Shown: piece after piece, positions 46,061 through 54,370 of the stretch
Layout: each line of letters starts with the position of its first letter
How positions within the stretch are numbered: position 1 is the stretch's first letter
Source: DATKRB01 sp963794215
GTDB lineage: Bacteria > Actinomycetota > Acidimicrobiia > Acidimicrobiales > RAAP-2
Reading direction: 5' to 3'
DNA length: 64,000 nt
Assembly (NCBI GenBank): GCA_963794215.1
Contig: CAWCCQ010000008.1
Span: 620,001-684,000 of the forward strand
Program-made: the position numbers and the translations under genes
Notes under the pieces: generated by a model
Database searches by the model: none
What the model was told of the DNA's origin: nothing
Seen by the model: the letters and a program-made list of their open reading frames with translations, nothing else

Positions 46061-46302
46061 GGTGACCTCCAGTGAACGGCGACTCGAGCGGACAACGACT
46101 CCTGGCCGCCATCGGGTGAGGAGGTCGGCCCCTTGCGGCCTATGGCCGCTCGCGATGTTCGCAGGTTTCGTGGGACCTTGCCGATGCGCGGAGCCCGTCC
46201 CAGCAACGTCCCGAGATGATCCACCCAACTGAGCTCCATCCCAACCTCGTCGCTCGCGGACTCGGTACAGGGCCGGGACGGCCGCGATCTACTCTCCCGA
46301 TC

Positions 46303-46596
46303 GTGGTGCTCTACGCCGATGCCTTCGCTACCATGCCCGGTCGCTGCTGGCGGGTCGTGCTGGACCCCAAACCTCTGCGACTCGGACGACCGCTCCATTG
46401 CCCGAAAGCGGCGTCGGTGCGCGGGATCTACCGTTCGGCGGGCGGCGACGCCTTCTGGGTGGACAGTTGCGAGGAGCACGCCCAGGGTCTCGAGGAACGC
46501 CGCCGGATTGGGTGGTCCGGCGTGGGTGAGCAGGGCGGTCAGCGCCGGAGGGTTGGACGGGCACGGCTCGGGCGGAGACGCTCTGAACGCACGTAG
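46303..46596 (+). CDS. Small Cys-rich hypothetical protein
   Basis: 97 residues from GTG 46303 or 87 from ATG 46333. Three Cys-containing motifs (GRCWRVVLD, PLHCPKAAS, WVDSCEEHAQGLEERR) are spaced like a small zinc-binding fold. The last 25 residues are Arg/Gly-rich and may not be real. It is the only coding candidate in the 700 bases between the CoA ligase and the next dehydrogenase. Function unknown. Confidence 0.4.
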   Translation: MVLYADAFATMPGRCWRVVLDPKPLRLGRPLHCPKAASVRGIYRSAGGDAFWVDSCEEHAQGLEERRRIGWSGVGEQGGQRRRVGRARLGRRRSERT

Positions 46597-46766
46597 ACGG
46601 CGGCCGTCGGCGGCCGTCCGTGGCGAGAGGTGGGTACTGGCAGCAGCCGGCCCAGTGGTGGGCAACCCAAGGCCGTCCGGAGCGGTACGCCCGATGGGTG
46701 GAGGCCTAAGCTGCCTAGGTGCGTCCTGCCGGCAGGGCCCCGGGCGCATGGGCAAAGGAGGCGCCG

Positions 46767-48059
46767 GTGACGAGCATGGAGACTTCCCCCGTGACCGCCC
46801 TCGACGAGCTGCTGCGCTGGCTCGAAGCGAGCTGGGATCCCGATCTCACGCTTCGCGAGTGGTGGGCCAGGTTGGCATCGTCGGGGTGGTGCGAGCCGCA
46901 TTGGCCTGTTGCATGGCACGGGCGGGGCCTCTCGCGGACCGAGGCGAGGACGGTGACGCGTGCCGTTCGCGAGTTCGGCGCGGTCACCGCCCCGACCGGC
47001 TTTGGCACCGACCTTGTCGCGCCGACCCTGCTCGAGCACGCGACCGACGATCAGAAGGCGCGGCATCTTCGGGGCATGGTCGAGGGAACCGACGCCTACT
47101 GCCAGCTCTTCAGCGAGCCCAACGCCGGGTCGGACCTTGCCGGGCTGCAGTGCCGAGCCGAGCGCGACGGCGATCAATGGGTGGTCAACGGGCAGAAGGT
47201 ATGGACGTCGGGCGGCCAGATTGCCAACAAGGCGATGCTGGTGGCGCGCACCGATGTGGACGTCCCCAAGCACGCGGGGATCTCCTTCTTCATCATCGAC
47301 ATGCTCCAGCCGGGCATCGACGTCCGTCCGTTACGCGAGATGACTGGTCGCGCCTTCTTCAACGAGGTTTTCCTGACCGAGGCTCGCGTCCCCGCCGAGG
47401 ACCTTGTCGGCGGGGAGGGAAACGGGTGGGCGGTGGCCAATACGACCCTTGCCTTCGAGCGCGCTCAGTCTGGCGGTGCGGAGCTCGGGGCCAGCGCAGC
47501 ACCTGGCCCGATTGCCGGCAACCTCGATCGCCGGGTCGGCGATTTCGCTCGCCCGCCTAGCCGCGACAGCCAGATGGTGGCCGACGAACAACGGTCAGCG
47601 CGCCTGTCCTCCTTGGCTCGCACGATGGGACGCGATGGCGATCCGGTGTTACGCAACGATCTGGTGCGGCTCTACATCCTCGAGCGGGTCAAGGCCTTCA
47701 ACAGCCAGCGCGCGCGATCGCTACAAGAGGTCGGTCGTGAGCTGCCGGGCATACCGAACCTGGCGAAGATGGCGGAGAACCACACTCTGCGGCTGGCGCG
47801 GGACTTGACCTTCAGCATCCTTGGAGCCGCGGGCACCCTGCACTCCTACGACGACGAACGCATGGCCCGACTCGAGGCGCAGACGGGCATCGAGGATCTC
47901 GGCATGCTCGTCGAGAGTGCGCTGTTTGCCCAGGGACCGCCCATCTACGGGGGATCGGACCAAATCCAGCGCAACATCGTGGGCGAGCGCATCCTCGGGT
48001 TGTCGCGCGAACCGAGTGTCGAGAGAGGTGTGCCATTTCGGGACCTGCTCAAGAACTGA
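46767..48059 (+). CDS. Acyl-CoA dehydrogenase
   Basis: 430 residues. GTG 46767 is chosen because AAAGGAGG lies about 7 bases before it; the frame opens earlier at 46719. CQLFSEPNAGSDLAGLQCRA, WVVNGQKVWTSGGQIANKAM and the C-terminal IYGGSDQIQRNIVGERILGL show a complete FAD enzyme; ETF is the expected acceptor. The middle (GAELGASAAPGPIAGNLDRR) is somewhat extended. Unlike the pair at 31.7 kb it appears to be homomeric. Confidence 0.93.
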   Translation: MTSMETSPVTALDELLRWLEASWDPDLTLREWWARLASSGWCEPHWPVAWHGRGLSRTEARTVTRAVREFGAVTAPTGFGTDLVAPTLLEHATDDQKARHLRGMVEGTDAYCQLFSEPNAGSDLAGLQCRAERDGDQWVVNGQKVWTSGGQIANKAMLVARTDVDVPKHAGISFFIIDMLQPGIDVRPLREMTGRAFFNEVFLTEARVPAEDLVGGEGNGWAVANTTLAFERAQSGGAELGASAAPGPIAGNLDRRVGDFARPPSRDSQMVADEQRSARLSSLARTMGRDGDPVLRNDLVRLYILERVKAFNSQRARSLQEVGRELPGIPNLAKMAENHTLRLARDLTFSILGAAGTLHSYDDERMARLEAQTGIEDLGMLVESALFAQGPPIYGGSDQIQRNIVGERILGLSREPSVERGVPFRDLLKN

Positions 48060-48239
48060 CCTGCCTGGACGACGAGGCCGCGCCGCTCGCACGATCGATG
48101 GGGCCCTCTGACCCGGGAGTGGAGTCAGTCGGCGTGTCACGTGAGCGCCCGAGCCCGGAGATCTCGGCAGATGACATGTAAGCCTTCCACCCTGATTTCC
48201 CCCCTTGATGTGCCCTACGATGACCTAAGGGGTTGAGGG

Positions 48240-48686
48240 ATGGGGGACGAGATGGCGACAAGTGACATACCAACTGAGCAGGAATCGCCGACGCTCTTGG
48301 AGCTCGGAGGACTCAGGTTCGAGGTGTCCCTCAGGAGCGCCGGTGCGACGCTCCGGGTCCTCGGCCCGTTTGAGGAGCAATGGGTCGAGATGCTGCGTTT
48401 CGATGACTTCGTCGTCGATCCCCATTTTCACGCGCCCTCGTCCGGGCCGTCGATCAGGTTCGACGACTCGCTCGGCGAGCCACTCAGCTGGTTTGTGGCA
48501 CAGGTGCGGGACCACATGGGTGAATGGCTGGAACGTTCTGGATTCGGTTCGGTGCTCGATGCCGTGGACCTCGACCAGGTCTCGAGGAACTCGCAGCTGG
48601 TTGCTGACGCGATGACCGCCCGTGTGCCGGAGGGCTACGTGCGGGTTCGGGGTGTCGGGCTGCGGCGCCTCGAGGCGTCGGCGTAG
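48240..48686 (+). CDS. Hypothetical protein, 148 residues
   Basis: ATG 48240 after AAGGGG; ATG 48252 is the alternative. Soluble, acidic, with two compact segments: LELGGLRFEVSLRSAGATLR, VLGPFEEQWVEMLRFDDFVV, and a region with DPHFHAPSS and VRDHMGEWLERSGF. No motif I recognise with confidence. It is followed after 13 bases by the oxidoreductase gene on the same strand, so the two may be co-transcribed. Confidence 0.75.
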   Translation: MGDEMATSDIPTEQESPTLLELGGLRFEVSLRSAGATLRVLGPFEEQWVEMLRFDDFVVDPHFHAPSSGPSIRFDDSLGEPLSWFVAQVRDHMGEWLERSGFGSVLDAVDLDQVSRNSQLVADAMTARVPEGYVRVRGVGLRRLEASA

Positions 48687-48699
48687 CCGCCGGTATCGA

Positions 48700-49515
48700 G
48701 TGGAGCCGCCGAATTTGAGAGTTGGGTTCATCGGTCTGGGTTCCCAGGGGTCCCCGATCGCGGCGCGCATCGGCGACAGGTTCGAGCTGTCCGTGTGGGC
48801 TCGCCGGGCGGAGTCGATCGCCGGCTTTACCGGCAGGGTGGCCCGTGTCGCCGCCTCACCGCGTGACCTGGCCACTTCCAGCGACGTGGTCTGCCTCTGT
48901 GTCCGCGGCGACCTCGATGTTCGTGAGGTTTGTGACGGACCCGAGGGGGTGCTTGCCGGGCTGGCGCCTCGAACCGTGCTCGTCGTCCATAGCACCATCC
49001 ATCCGAGCACCGTCCGCCAGCTGGCGTTCGATGCAGGAGTGTCCGGGATCGACGTGCTCGACGCGCCCGTCTCGGGAGCCAGCGCCGCCGCGCAGGGTCG
49101 GCTCGTGACGATGGTGGGCGGTGATCACGATGTGCTCGACCGGGTACGGCCTGTCTTGGCCACCCACAGCGACCGCATCTTTCTCCTCGGAGCGGTCGGC
49201 GCGGGTCAGATCGCCAAGTTGATCAACAACGCGCTCTTCACCGCCCATCTCGCCCTGGCGTCGGCCGCCCTGGATGCGGGCGAGCAGCTGGGACTTGCCC
49301 GCGAAGGGCTGCACCAGGTGCTTTCGGCCAGCTCCGGCCGGTCGGCGGCCCTCGAGCTGTCCCTGCGATTCGGTGCCGACGGCCCGGTCAGTACCGCTGC
49401 CGCCGAACTCTTGACGAAAGACGTGCGGCTCTTCGCGGGCATGATTGCCGACGGCAACATCGACGCTGAGACCCTTCTCGACCCGGCCGAACGGGTACTC
49501 GGCCTGCGGCCGTAG
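48700..49515 (+). CDS. 3-hydroxyisobutyrate-dehydrogenase-like NAD(P)-binding oxidoreductase
   Basis: 271 residues from GTG 48700; TTG 48715 (LRVGFIGLGSQGSPIAARIG) is also possible. N-terminal Rossmann motif GFIGLGSQG, substrate loop DAPVSGASAAAQGRLVTMVG, catalytic Lys in GAGQIAKLINNALFTAHLAL, and LLTKDVRLFAGMIAD near the C-terminus, all hallmarks of beta-hydroxyacid dehydrogenases. Oxidises a 3-hydroxyacid; the exact substrate is not determinable. Confidence 0.9.
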   Translation: MEPPNLRVGFIGLGSQGSPIAARIGDRFELSVWARRAESIAGFTGRVARVAASPRDLATSSDVVCLCVRGDLDVREVCDGPEGVLAGLAPRTVLVVHSTIHPSTVRQLAFDAGVSGIDVLDAPVSGASAAAQGRLVTMVGGDHDVLDRVRPVLATHSDRIFLLGAVGAGQIAKLINNALFTAHLALASAALDAGEQLGLAREGLHQVLSASSGRSAALELSLRFGADGPVSTAAAELLTKDVRLFAGMIADGNIDAETLLDPAERVLGLRP

Positions 49516-49587
49516 TCGGAGGGGGCCGCGACGCCCCGGGGAGCGTTCTGTGGATGAGGCGAGCCCGAGCACTCGAAACCCAATCGC

Positions 49588-50394
49588 TCAGGGTACGTCG
49601 AGGCCGCCACCGTCGATCTGGATGTCGACACCCGAGAGGTAGCTCGAGGCATCGGAGGCCAAGAACGTGATGACGTTGGCCAGCTCCTCCGTCGTGCCCG
49701 GACGGTGCAGCGCTGGGAGGTAGCCGATGTCAGTGGCCATCTCGACGAAGTGTTCCTCCGGGGTGATGCCGCGCTGCTCGGCCTGCTCGGCCCACAAGTC
49801 GATGATGGCCTTGGAGATCCCGTAGCCAGGAAGCACGGCGTTGACGAGGATGTTGTCGGGCCCGTAGCGCTTTGAGAGGAATTTGGCGAAGTTGGACAAC
49901 GCCGCCTTGGATGCCGTGTAATGCGGATGCTCGTCGCGTCCGATCGAGGGCTTGTAGATCGAGCCAGCCGAGACAATGACGATGCGTCCCCGCTGCTTGG
50001 CCTTCATCGTGGGTATCGCGGCGCGACAGACCCGCATGGCGGAGAAGAAGTTGATCTCGAATGTCTTGCTCCAGTCCTCGTCGCTCAGATCTTCGAAGTC
50101 CCTGATCTGATGGAAACCGTGATTGGACACGAGCACGTCGAGATCTCCGAACCGATCCAGGGTGAGACGGATGAACTCGTCAGCACCCCCGGGTTCGGCG
50201 AGGTCCATCTGGATCGGAAGACAGGTGCCTCCCTCACCGGTGACTTCCTTCTCCACCACCCGCAGCTGATCGAGGCTGCGCGAGCAGTAGGCGACCTGTG
50301 CGCCCTCGCGGGCGAGGGTGATGACCGTCGACCGACCGATCCCCCGTCCGCCCCCGGTGACTGCTGCGACCTTTCCGGTGAGCCCCAAATCCAT
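49588..50394 (-). CDS. Short-chain dehydrogenase/reductase
   Basis: 268 residues from ATG 50394. Classical SDR: TGGGRGIGRSTVITLAREG cofactor site, NHGFHQIRDFEDLSDEDW, catalytic Ser in IVIVSAGSIYKPS and YTASKAALSNFAKFLSKRYG with the Tyr-x3-Lys. C-terminal YLSGVDIQIDGGGLDVP is complete. Convergent with the preceding oxidoreductase and divergent from the P450 gene, with about 220 bases between. Acts on an alcohol or ketone; the substrate is unknown. Confidence 0.93.
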   Translation of the reverse strand: MDLGLTGKVAAVTGGGRGIGRSTVITLAREGAQVAYCSRSLDQLRVVEKEVTGEGGTCLPIQMDLAEPGGADEFIRLTLDRFGDLDVLVSNHGFHQIRDFEDLSDEDWSKTFEINFFSAMRVCRAAIPTMKAKQRGRIVIVSAGSIYKPSIGRDEHPHYTASKAALSNFAKFLSKRYGPDNILVNAVLPGYGISKAIIDLWAEQAEQRGITPEEHFVEMATDIGYLPALHRPGTTEELANVITFLASDASSYLSGVDIQIDGGGLDVP

Positions 50395-50617
50395 CGTGCC
50401 CTCCCTCCCCCAGTGATCGACCAAGCGATCGCCTTTGCCAAGCGTAGCCACATGGGCCGCCTCGGGTCCGGCCCACTGTCCTAGGGAGCGGGCGAGGGAT
50501 GCATGCTCCGAGCCCCCTCCGAACGCTTGGTTGTACTCTCTCGCGAACTGATCGAGGTGGTGCCGCTCGCGCTCAGGGGTGGCGCCGGGCGTTCGGAGGG
50601 GAAGACCGGGGGGTCCG

Positions 50618-51742
50618 ATGGAGCAGGATGTGCAACCCAGTGGGCGAGGCTCGGGGAACTCCTTCCTCACCGTGCTCCCCGATGACATCCAACGAGCGAC
50701 CTGGGGGGACGACGCCCCCGAGCACTGGGTGCGTCTCAGCCAGGCACCTCTACGGAGGAGCAACGGCGTGGTGTGGGTCACCTCCCCGGCCACGGTCTCC
50801 CACGCCATGCACCAGCCGGAACTCTTCTCGTCGGGCCCCGACGCATCGTTCTTTGGTTCTGACGAGGGGTTGATCCCACTCCAGATCGATCCTCCCGACC
50901 ATGTGCGTTACCCACGCGTCCTCGACCCCCTGTTCGCTCCGAGGAAGACGGCGCTCCTCGAAAAAGATCTGACGCTCTTCGTGAACCGCTGCATCGACGG
51001 CTTTGCCGGTCGGGGCTCCTGCGACTTCAGCGAGGAGTTCGCCGTGCCCTTCCCCGTGGGGACGTTTCTCCGACTACTCGGACTTCCCTTCGATGATGTC
51101 GGAGAGTTCCTTCGACTCAAGGACGAGCAGATCCGGCCTGCCGGTAGCTCGCCCGAGGAGATGGAGTCGGCGCGCGTGGCGTCGAGAGCAGAGATCGTCA
51201 GGGTCTTCGACGAGGCGCTCGACGCGCGCAGCTCGACGCCGCGAGAGGACATTCTCACCTACTTCACCCAGCTGGAGCACGACGGGCGGCTCACGCGCGC
51301 CGAGGTGCTCAACATCTGCCACCTGCTCCTGCTGGCGGGACTCGACACCGTGACCGGAACACTCGAGGTTGCGTTCGGCCTGCTCGCCCGGCGTGCCGAC
51401 CTCCAGGCCGAACTGGTGGCCGACCCAAGCATGATCCCGAGTGCGGTGGAGGAGCTCTTGCGCTGGGTGGTGACCAGTCCGACGCAGTTCCGGGTGGCCA
51501 CGGCGGAGACGCTGCTGGAAGGCTGCCCGATTCACAAAGGTGACGCAGTAGCCCTGCTCATTGCCACCGAGAACTTCGATCGGGATCGATTCGCAGATCC
51601 CACGACGCTGGATCTGCGTCGTCAACCCAATACCCACGCCTCGTTCAGCGAAGGCGTCCACCGTTGCCTAGGGTCACACCTCGCCCGGCTCGAGCTTCGA
51701 GTGGCACTACGCGAGTGGCACCGTCGCATCCCTCGTTACTAG
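50618..51742 (+). CDS. Cytochrome P450, truncated by an in-frame amber codon
   Basis: 374 residues from ATG 50618. I-helix LLLLAGLDTVTGTLEV, ExxR in VEELLRWVV, and the heme-Cys motif FSEGVHRCLGSHLARLELRV with Cys350. The last codon is followed by TAG (51740-51742). The same frame then reads 27 more codons (IASGSMIEYTPALRGIPHLA, then LEFAPSG) to a TGA at 51824-51826, which is the normal end of bacterial P450s. So a Gln codon (CAG) has probably become TAG, removing the C-terminal beta hairpin that shapes the active site. Likely inactive unless read through. The nitrile hydratase-type genes begin 67 bases after the old stop. Confidence 0.9.
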   Translation: MEQDVQPSGRGSGNSFLTVLPDDIQRATWGDDAPEHWVRLSQAPLRRSNGVVWVTSPATVSHAMHQPELFSSGPDASFFGSDEGLIPLQIDPPDHVRYPRVLDPLFAPRKTALLEKDLTLFVNRCIDGFAGRGSCDFSEEFAVPFPVGTFLRLLGLPFDDVGEFLRLKDEQIRPAGSSPEEMESARVASRAEIVRVFDEALDARSSTPREDILTYFTQLEHDGRLTRAEVLNICHLLLLAGLDTVTGTLEVAFGLLARRADLQAELVADPSMIPSAVEELLRWVVTSPTQFRVATAETLLEGCPIHKGDAVALLIATENFDRDRFADPTTLDLRRQPNTHASFSEGVHRCLGSHLARLELRVALREWHRRIPRY

Positions 51743-51892
51743 ATCGCCAGCGGATCCATGATCGAGTACACGCCGGCACTTCGGGGAATTCCCCACCTGG
51801 CACTCGAGTTCGCACCGTCGGGGTGACGATCACGTGCCGAGCCGTCCTCACCAGCACCGGCCCACCCTATGGTGGGAGAGGGGGCCTACGAG

Positions 51893-52186
51893 ATGACGAG
51901 AATCTACAACGTCGGAGGAATGGATAGCTTCGGGCCGATCGAGCCAGCAGCCGAGCCCCTCGCATTCGCCTCGGACTGGGAGGCTCACGCGGTCGCGCTA
52001 GGTGTGCACCTCGTCCGACTGGGCGTGCTCGCCGACGTGCACTTCGCCTCGCCGCCACTCGAGGCGCCCGGTGAACCCGCTGGGGCCGCGCCCTACGAAG
52101 CCTTCTTCGACGCCCTGTGCGGGGCGCTGGCCGCAGCGGGAGTTCTGGACGAGGCCGAGGTGGCCATGGTGCACGATGGCGGGTGA
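51893..52186 (+). CDS. Nitrile hydratase/thiocyanate hydrolase-type subunit, beta N-terminal half
   Basis: 97 residues from ATG 51893, preceded by GAGAGGGGG; ATG 51869 is a poorer start. MTRIYNVGGMDSFGPIEPAA is the standard start of nitrile hydratase beta, and PLAFASDWEAHAVALGVHLV is the first helix pair. In standard enzymes beta is one chain. Here the N-terminal half is its own gene, as in thiocyanate hydrolase (ScnB) and toyocamycin nitrile hydratase. Overlaps the next gene by 11 bases. Confidence 0.82.
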   Translation: MTRIYNVGGMDSFGPIEPAAEPLAFASDWEAHAVALGVHLVRLGVLADVHFASPPLEAPGEPAGAAPYEAFFDALCGALAAAGVLDEAEVAMVHDGG

Positions 52187-52511
52187 GCACCTCGTGCCCG
52201 GACAACGGGTGCGGGTGCGCCCTCCCCCGCTGGCCGCCAGTGGAGGGCTTGTCGACCCCGAGGTATTGCGCGTACCGAGTTACCTGTGGGATCGCGTGGG
52301 CGTCGTCACTGCGTGTCAGGTGACGCCTCCGCCAGGGGGTTCGGACCGGACGCACGGGTATCGGGCCGTGTACTCGGTGTGCTTCACTGCGGACGACCTC
52401 TTCGGTAGGGGCGAGCACCGCGTGACAGCGTCACTCGACGTCAAATATCTCGAGCGGGTGGACTCGAGCCCGAGCGCAGCGGTCACACCGACGCCGTCGG
52501 AGGAAGGGTGA
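52176..52511 (+). CDS. Nitrile hydratase/thiocyanate hydrolase-type subunit, beta C-terminal half
   Basis: 111 residues from ATG 52176. MAGEHLVPGQRVRVRPPPLA, HGYRAVYSVCFTADDLFG and VTASLDVKYLERVDS correspond to the SH3-like barrel of nitrile hydratase beta, which covers the active site. The usual PGHTRLP-type segment reads LRVPSYLWDRVGVVTACQV. The gene corresponds to ScnA of thiocyanate hydrolase. GTGA overlap with the alpha-type gene, so all three chains are translated together. Confidence 0.82.
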   Translation: MAGEHLVPGQRVRVRPPPLAASGGLVDPEVLRVPSYLWDRVGVVTACQVTPPPGGSDRTHGYRAVYSVCFTADDLFGRGEHRVTASLDVKYLERVDSSPSAAVTPTPSEEG

Positions 52512-53107
52512 ACGGGGCCGGTCATCGCGAAGGCTCCTACGCACCCCGGGTGCGACGGCTCGAACAGCTGTTGGTCGCGCGGGGCATCATTGCCCCGTCG
52601 GATCTCGAGGGCGTGCTCGATGCGATGCTCCGTGGTGCACCTCTTCTCGGCGGTGCCCGAATCGTTGCTCGAGCCTGGGTGGACCGCGGATTCCGCGATC
52701 GCCTACTCGAGAACGCTAACGAGGCGGTTCGGGAACTGGGGCTTTCGATGGATCCGGCGGGGCTGGGTAACGAACCGGTCCTTCGTTGCGTGGAGAACAC
52801 GGCCGAGGTCCACAACCTCGTGGTCTGCACGGTGTGCTCCTGCTATCCCGTGGCAATCCTCGGACCGTCGCCTCCATGGTACGAGAGCGAGGAATATCGA
52901 TCACGGGCGGTCAGTGAACCGCGAGCCGTGCTGGCCCAGTTCGGCGTGGAGCTGCCTGCGTCGACCCGCGTCGACGTGTGGGACGCCAGCCGCGAGGTGC
53001 GCTACGTGGTGCTGCCCCGGCAGCCAGCCCGGTTCGCGGGGAGGGGAGAGGACGAGCTCGTACGGGTGGTGAGCCGGCGTGCCTTGATCGGGACGTCCGT
53101 ACTCTGA
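52508..53107 (+). CDS. Nitrile hydratase/thiocyanate hydrolase-type alpha (metal-binding) subunit
   Basis: 199 residues from GTG 52508. Metal-claw motif VCTVCSCYPV with Cys107, Cys110 and Cys112 in the order CxxCxC; the Thr after the first Cys is the pattern of cobalt-type enzymes. PPWYESEEYRSRAVSEPRAV is the conserved substrate-side segment. Two of the Cys are normally oxidised to sulfinic/sulfenic acid. Hydrates nitriles to amides, or thiocyanate to carbonyl sulfide and ammonia. The three-chain layout does not by itself decide between them. No separate activator gene is seen in the window. Confidence 0.9.
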   Translation: MNGAGHREGSYAPRVRRLEQLLVARGIIAPSDLEGVLDAMLRGAPLLGGARIVARAWVDRGFRDRLLENANEAVRELGLSMDPAGLGNEPVLRCVENTAEVHNLVVCTVCSCYPVAILGPSPPWYESEEYRSRAVSEPRAVLAQFGVELPASTRVDVWDASREVRYVVLPRQPARFAGRGEDELVRVVSRRALIGTSVL

Positions 53108-53119
53108 CGGCTGGTCGCT

Positions 53120-54370
53120 TCAGCCCTCGGCCACTACTCTCAAGCTGAACAGCTCGGCCGCGTTGGATCCGAGGAGTCGATCGATCGTTGCACTCTCGAC
53201 GCCCTCACTCTCCAGCATCTGCTGGGCCTCGTCGGGACCAGCCGCGTCATGGAAGGGGTAGCGCGAGCCCCAGGCCGCCTTTGAGGTGAAGTGGTGGACC
53301 ATCTTGGCCACCGCTCGCTCCCAGCCATCGAACGAGACGATCGCCGGGTGACGTTCCCAGACCTCTTCGGTCTCGAGGCAGACGGGATTTGCCATGCCGT
53401 ATGCCGTGAGCCACAGATATGTCTCGCACTTCTCGAGCGCCAGTGGCACCCACGTGGCGCCGCTGTGGTGGAAGGCCACTTTGAGGTTCGGGAGATCCTC
53501 GAAGAGTCCATGGAAGAGCGCCGCGGTCATAAAGAGGTCATTGTCCTGCAACTGGGCAACCGGCTCGGCAACCGTGTGAGTGACGCCCATGCGCCCCGAC
53601 ACCCGCTCGATGAAAGCACCGTTGGACACGATGTCCGCCCCGGTGATGCCGAGGGACGGATGGACGCACACGACCAGCCCCAGCGCGTCGATGCGATCCC
53701 AGATCGGACGGAACGGCTTGTCCTCGATGAAGACCGGGCGCGGCCCTTCCATCGCGGCGAGCTGTCCGGTGACCACGCTGAAGAGCTCGTCGGGGCCGAT
53801 GTTCATCTTGTAGAAGGCGGGTCGCATCACCACCGAGCGGAATCCCTTCTGCGCTACCCTCTCCAGCTCGGCGGCCGCTAGGGCCACCGACTGCAGCGGC
53901 AGCAGGGCGGCCGGATGGACCCGGGCACCGGTAGCGACGGAGAAATCCCATACCCAGTCGTTGTAGGCCCGGGCAAGTACTCCGGCATCGTCCGCGTCGA
54001 GAACTTGCGGTAGGTATTCGTTGAACAGCGTGGGGAACACGATGGCTTCGTCGACGCCCATCGCGTCCATGTCGGCCACCCGAGCATCGGGATCCCATGC
54101 CCCGGGGTTCAAGGGATGGAAGGTATCGGGGTCGAGGTGGCCCACCTCGTCGAGGGTCATGCCCGGTCGCCAGATGGCTTGGCGGATGAGCTTGCGGCGA
54201 TTCAGAGACTTCGTGGCTCCGCCGTTGAGGATGGTCTGCTGGTCTCCCTCCGCCTCCACTTCGGCATAGAAGGCGTTCTTTGCCGCGCTCCGCTGGTCGG
54301 GCGGTATGTAGTCCTCCCACACGGCGGGCGGCTCGTAGACGTGGCTGTCGACGTCGACGACCCTGACCAT
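53120..54370 (-). CDS. Amidohydrolase-2 family protein, copy A (metal-site Asp replaced)
   Basis: 416 residues from ATG 54370. VVDVDSHVYEPPAVWEDYIP, VADMDAMGVDEAIVFPTLFN, GLVVCVHPSLGITGADI and AFHHSGATWVPLALEKCETY fit the ACMSD/amidohydrolase-2 fold. The motif that should read SDYPHxD is SRYPFHD: Arg370 in place of the metal-binding Asp. Read against copy B (ASDAYHHDG), this suggests altered or lost catalysis. The start overlaps the stop of copy B (TGATG), so the two are translated together and may form a hetero-oligomer. Confidence 0.88.
   Translation of the reverse strand: MVRVVDVDSHVYEPPAVWEDYIPPDQRSAAKNAFYAEVEAEGDQQTILNGGATKSLNRRKLIRQAIWRPGMTLDEVGHLDPDTFHPLNPGAWDPDARVADMDAMGVDEAIVFPTLFNEYLPQVLDADDAGVLARAYNDWVWDFSVATGARVHPAALLPLQSVALAAAELERVAQKGFRSVVMRPAFYKMNIGPDELFSVVTGQLAAMEGPRPVFIEDKPFRPIWDRIDALGLVVCVHPSLGITGADIVSNGAFIERVSGRMGVTHTVAEPVAQLQDNDLFMTAALFHGLFEDLPNLKVAFHHSGATWVPLALEKCETYLWLTAYGMANPVCLETEEVWERHPAIVSFDGWERAVAKMVHHFTSKAAWGSRYPFHDAAGPDEAQQMLESEGVESATIDRLLGSNAAELFSLRVVAEG

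Noticed and set aside
51740..51742. TAG as a pyrrolysine codon in the P450
   Set aside because: The P450 family has Gln, Arg or similar here, not a special residue; no pyl genes are seen.
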